From Aquipuribacter hungaricus (GTDB lineage: Bacteria > Actinomycetota > Actinomycetes > Actinomycetales > JBBAYJ01): DNA of 64,000 bases. The position numbers were made by a program, and so were the translations under genes. This document shows positions 62,736 to 64,000 of this stretch, piece by piece (within the stretch, counting starts at the first letter, position 1; every line of letters begins with the position of its first letter). The notes under the pieces were generated by a model. That model saw only the letters and a list, made by a program, of their open reading frames with translations. It had not been told where the DNA came from and made no database searches. The stretch lies in NCBI RefSeq assembly GCF_042663885.1, contig NZ_JBHSXV010000001.1. The stretch is one strand, 5' to 3'.

Positions 62736-62750
62736 TGCTCAGATGAGCAG
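62736..62750. promoter_or_regulatory. Candidate SorC operator upstream of mannitol dehydrogenase
   Basis: TGCTCA-GA-TGAGCA is a perfect palindrome (62736-62749). Positions 62737-62750 match 61005-61018 at 13 of 14 bases. It lies just after the predicted transcription start. Confidence 0.62.
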
Positions 62751-62766
62751 CCTGGGTAGCGTTATG

Positions 62767-62796
62767 AGCATAGGAGTGCGCACCGGCGAGCGTCAA
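62767..62796 (-). promoter_or_regulatory. Promoter of the mannitol dehydrogenase gene
   Basis: On the minus strand TTGACG (62791-62796) and TATGCT (62767-62772) are separated by 18 bases, a good housekeeping promoter. It ends 118 bases upstream of the start codon. Confidence 0.6.
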
Positions 62797-62806
62797 CGAC
62801 CCCGCG

Positions 62807-64000
62807 TCACCGACCCTTGCTGGACCGGCGGGCCGGCGGGCGGGGGCCCTCGGCGCGGTCGCGCCCGCCCGCCTTGGCGCGGTACAGCGCCCGGTCGGCC
62901 TCCCCGACCAGGGCGAGCGCGTCCGCGAGGGGACCCGGCAGGGCGCTGCCGGCGTAGCCGATGCTGAGCGAGACCGTGGCCCCGTCGCCCCCGCCCGGGT
63001 GGGGCAGGCCGGCCGCGCGCAGCCTGTCGAGCACCCGGTCGGCGACGGCGCGGGCGCCCTGGACGTCGGTGCCGGGCAGCAGCACCGCGAACTCCTCGCC
63101 GCCGACGCGCGAGACGGCGTCGTGCCCGCCGCGGACCGCCTCGGACAGGCAGCCGGCGACGGCGCGCAGGCAGGCGTCGCCCGCCAGGTGCCCGGCGACG
63201 TCGTTGTAGAGCTTGAAGCGGTCGACGTCGCACATGAGCATGCTCACCGGGCGCCCCGTCGCCCGGTGCTCCTCCCAGGCCCGGGCCAGCGCGGCGTCGA
63301 ACGACGTCCGGTTCTGCAGGCCGGTGAGGCCGTCGACGAGCAGGGCCGCGCGCAGCCGCGCGTTGGCCTCCTCCAGCTCCGCGGTCCGGGCGGCCACGAG
63401 CCGCTCGAGCCCCACGGCGTGCTCGGTGAGGGCGTCGGTGCGGGCCAGGCTCGCCAGCGCGGCGGACAGCCCCTGCTGCAGCGCCTGCCCGGTCCACCGG
63501 TCCCCCGGTGCGACGTCGTGGACGAGGACGCCGGTCTCCTCCTCGCCGTCGGTGAGCAGGTGGACCACGAGGGTCCCGGTGCCCAGGGCGGCGCGGTGCC
63601 CGGCGGGCAGCAGCTGCTCGGGACGGTAGGGCTGCCGGTCGACCAGGACCCCGTCGCGGCCGTCCTGCGCGTGCAGCAGGCGGACGGTGCCGTGGCTGGT
63701 GCGGCCGACGTACGCGCGGCGCACGTCCGTGCGGGGCAGCAGGGCGGCGAGCTCCGCGGCCAGCCCGCGCTCGCTGGTCGCGCCGAGCAGGCCGTGGGCC
63801 AGCCCGAGCAGCTCGCGGCCGCCGGCGAGCCCGGCGTGCGCCGCCCGCAGCAGGGCGGCGTCCTCCACGGGCGGGGTCCCGGTGCCCGCCGGCGCGCTCG
63901 AGGCACGCACGACGAGCCGGGCGCGGGTGCGCACCCGGTTGGGCACGGGCCGTCCGCCGAGGCGGCCCAGCAGCAGCCGGGCGGCGCAGCGGCCCTGCTC
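62807..64000 (-). CDS. Diguanylate cyclase with a LacI-type sensor end (start outside window)
   Basis: The last 397 residues of a larger protein. The first visible residues, EQGRCAARLLLGRL, then RPVPNRVRTRARLVVRAS, are the C-terminal end of a LacI/periplasmic-binding-like ligand domain, not of a DNA-binding protein start. A middle region (about 55-180) of GAF-like helix and strand pattern follows, then a coiled helix (ERLVAARTAELEEANARLRA). GGDEF (about 220-385) has MLMCDVDRFKLYND and VGGEEFAVLLPG at 299-308, so it should make c-di-GMP. The RxxD inhibitory site is not present. Its C terminus is basic. Confidence 0.85.
   Translation of the reverse strand, partial: EQGRCAARLLLGRLGGRPVPNRVRTRARLVVRASSAPAGTGTPPVEDAALLRAAHAGLAGGRELLGLAHGLLGATSERGLAAELAALLPRTDVRRAYVGRTSHGTVRLLHAQDGRDGVLVDRQPYRPEQLLPAGHRAALGTGTLVVHLLTDGEEETGVLVHDVAPGDRWTGQALQQGLSAALASLARTDALTEHAVGLERLVAARTAELEEANARLRAALLVDGLTGLQNRTSFDAALARAWEEHRATGRPVSMLMCDVDRFKLYNDVAGHLAGDACLRAVAGCLSEAVRGGHDAVSRVGGEEFAVLLPGTDVQGARAVADRVLDRLRAAGLPHPGGGDGATVSLSIGYAGSALPGPLADALALVGEADRALYRAKAGGRDRAEGPRPPARRSSKGR

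Overview
The window comes from a very GC-rich actinobacterium. The evidence is a menaquinone cluster (menD, menC, menB, menE, menA), GTG starts on about half the genes, many 4-base ATGA/GTGA gene overlaps, WhiB, RsbW-like, DUF4229, DUF2382 and DUF5709 family proteins, an actinobacterial LexA box, and an actinomycete-type integrative element. I cannot name the genus. Many genes appear to be leaderless: a (T/C)ANNNT hexamer lies exactly 6 (sometimes 7) bases before the start codon.

Layout. 1-7858: menaquinone biosynthesis (menD and menC leftward; menB, menE, menA rightward) with a Nudix hydrolase, a CPBP-like membrane protein with a His/Cys-rich tail, two PLDc_N-type membrane proteins, a DUF4229 protein and a group II truncated haemoglobin. 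7895-15793: a GH13 alpha-glucosidase behind a LacI-type operator, two acyl-CoA thioesterases, acidic small proteins, a lipoprotein, an alkB-like gene under a LexA box, ettA and ssb. 16023-23378: a tandem pair of dynamin/YfjP-like GTPases (one frameshifted), an RsbW-like kinase with its partner, a PRC-barrel/DUF2382 stress protein, a DUF2252 protein and a PspC gene with an in-frame stop.

23441-37904: a tRNA-Arg(TCT) gene carries a 14.4-kb integrative and probably conjugative element (AICE type), bounded by a 49-bp repeat of the tRNA 3' part. The core genes run leftward as hypothetical genes, tra (FtsK-like), whiB-like, rep (HUH rolling-circle initiator), xis and int, ending at the tRNA. To their right are a flavoprotein/XRE regulator pair and a cargo of mostly unrecognised genes, including a lower-GC DUF3800-like gene. 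Candidate integrase arm sites lie just inside both ends.

37935-54600: a secreted malectin-like protein, an ArsR/SRPBCC pair, a polar amino-acid ABC transporter, an aldo/keto reductase, a SpoIIE-type phosphatase with a PAS domain, an ABC exporter, a GT39-like glycosyltransferase, an EAL-DICT-LOV-GGDEF protein that is a probable blue-light c-di-GMP sensor, an alpha-carbonic anhydrase, a second RsbW-like kinase and an MFS transporter.

54580-62648: a leftward polyol (mannitol/sorbitol-type) catabolic locus: mannitol dehydrogenase family enzyme, sugar-binding lipoprotein, two permeases, zinc polyol dehydrogenase, SorC-family regulator and an APH-type phosphotransferase. No transporter ATPase is present, so a shared one is expected elsewhere. 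Near-identical 14-bp motifs lie at or just after the predicted transcription starts of both units and are candidate SorC operators. The window ends inside a diguanylate cyclase carrying the end of a LacI-type ligand-binding domain.
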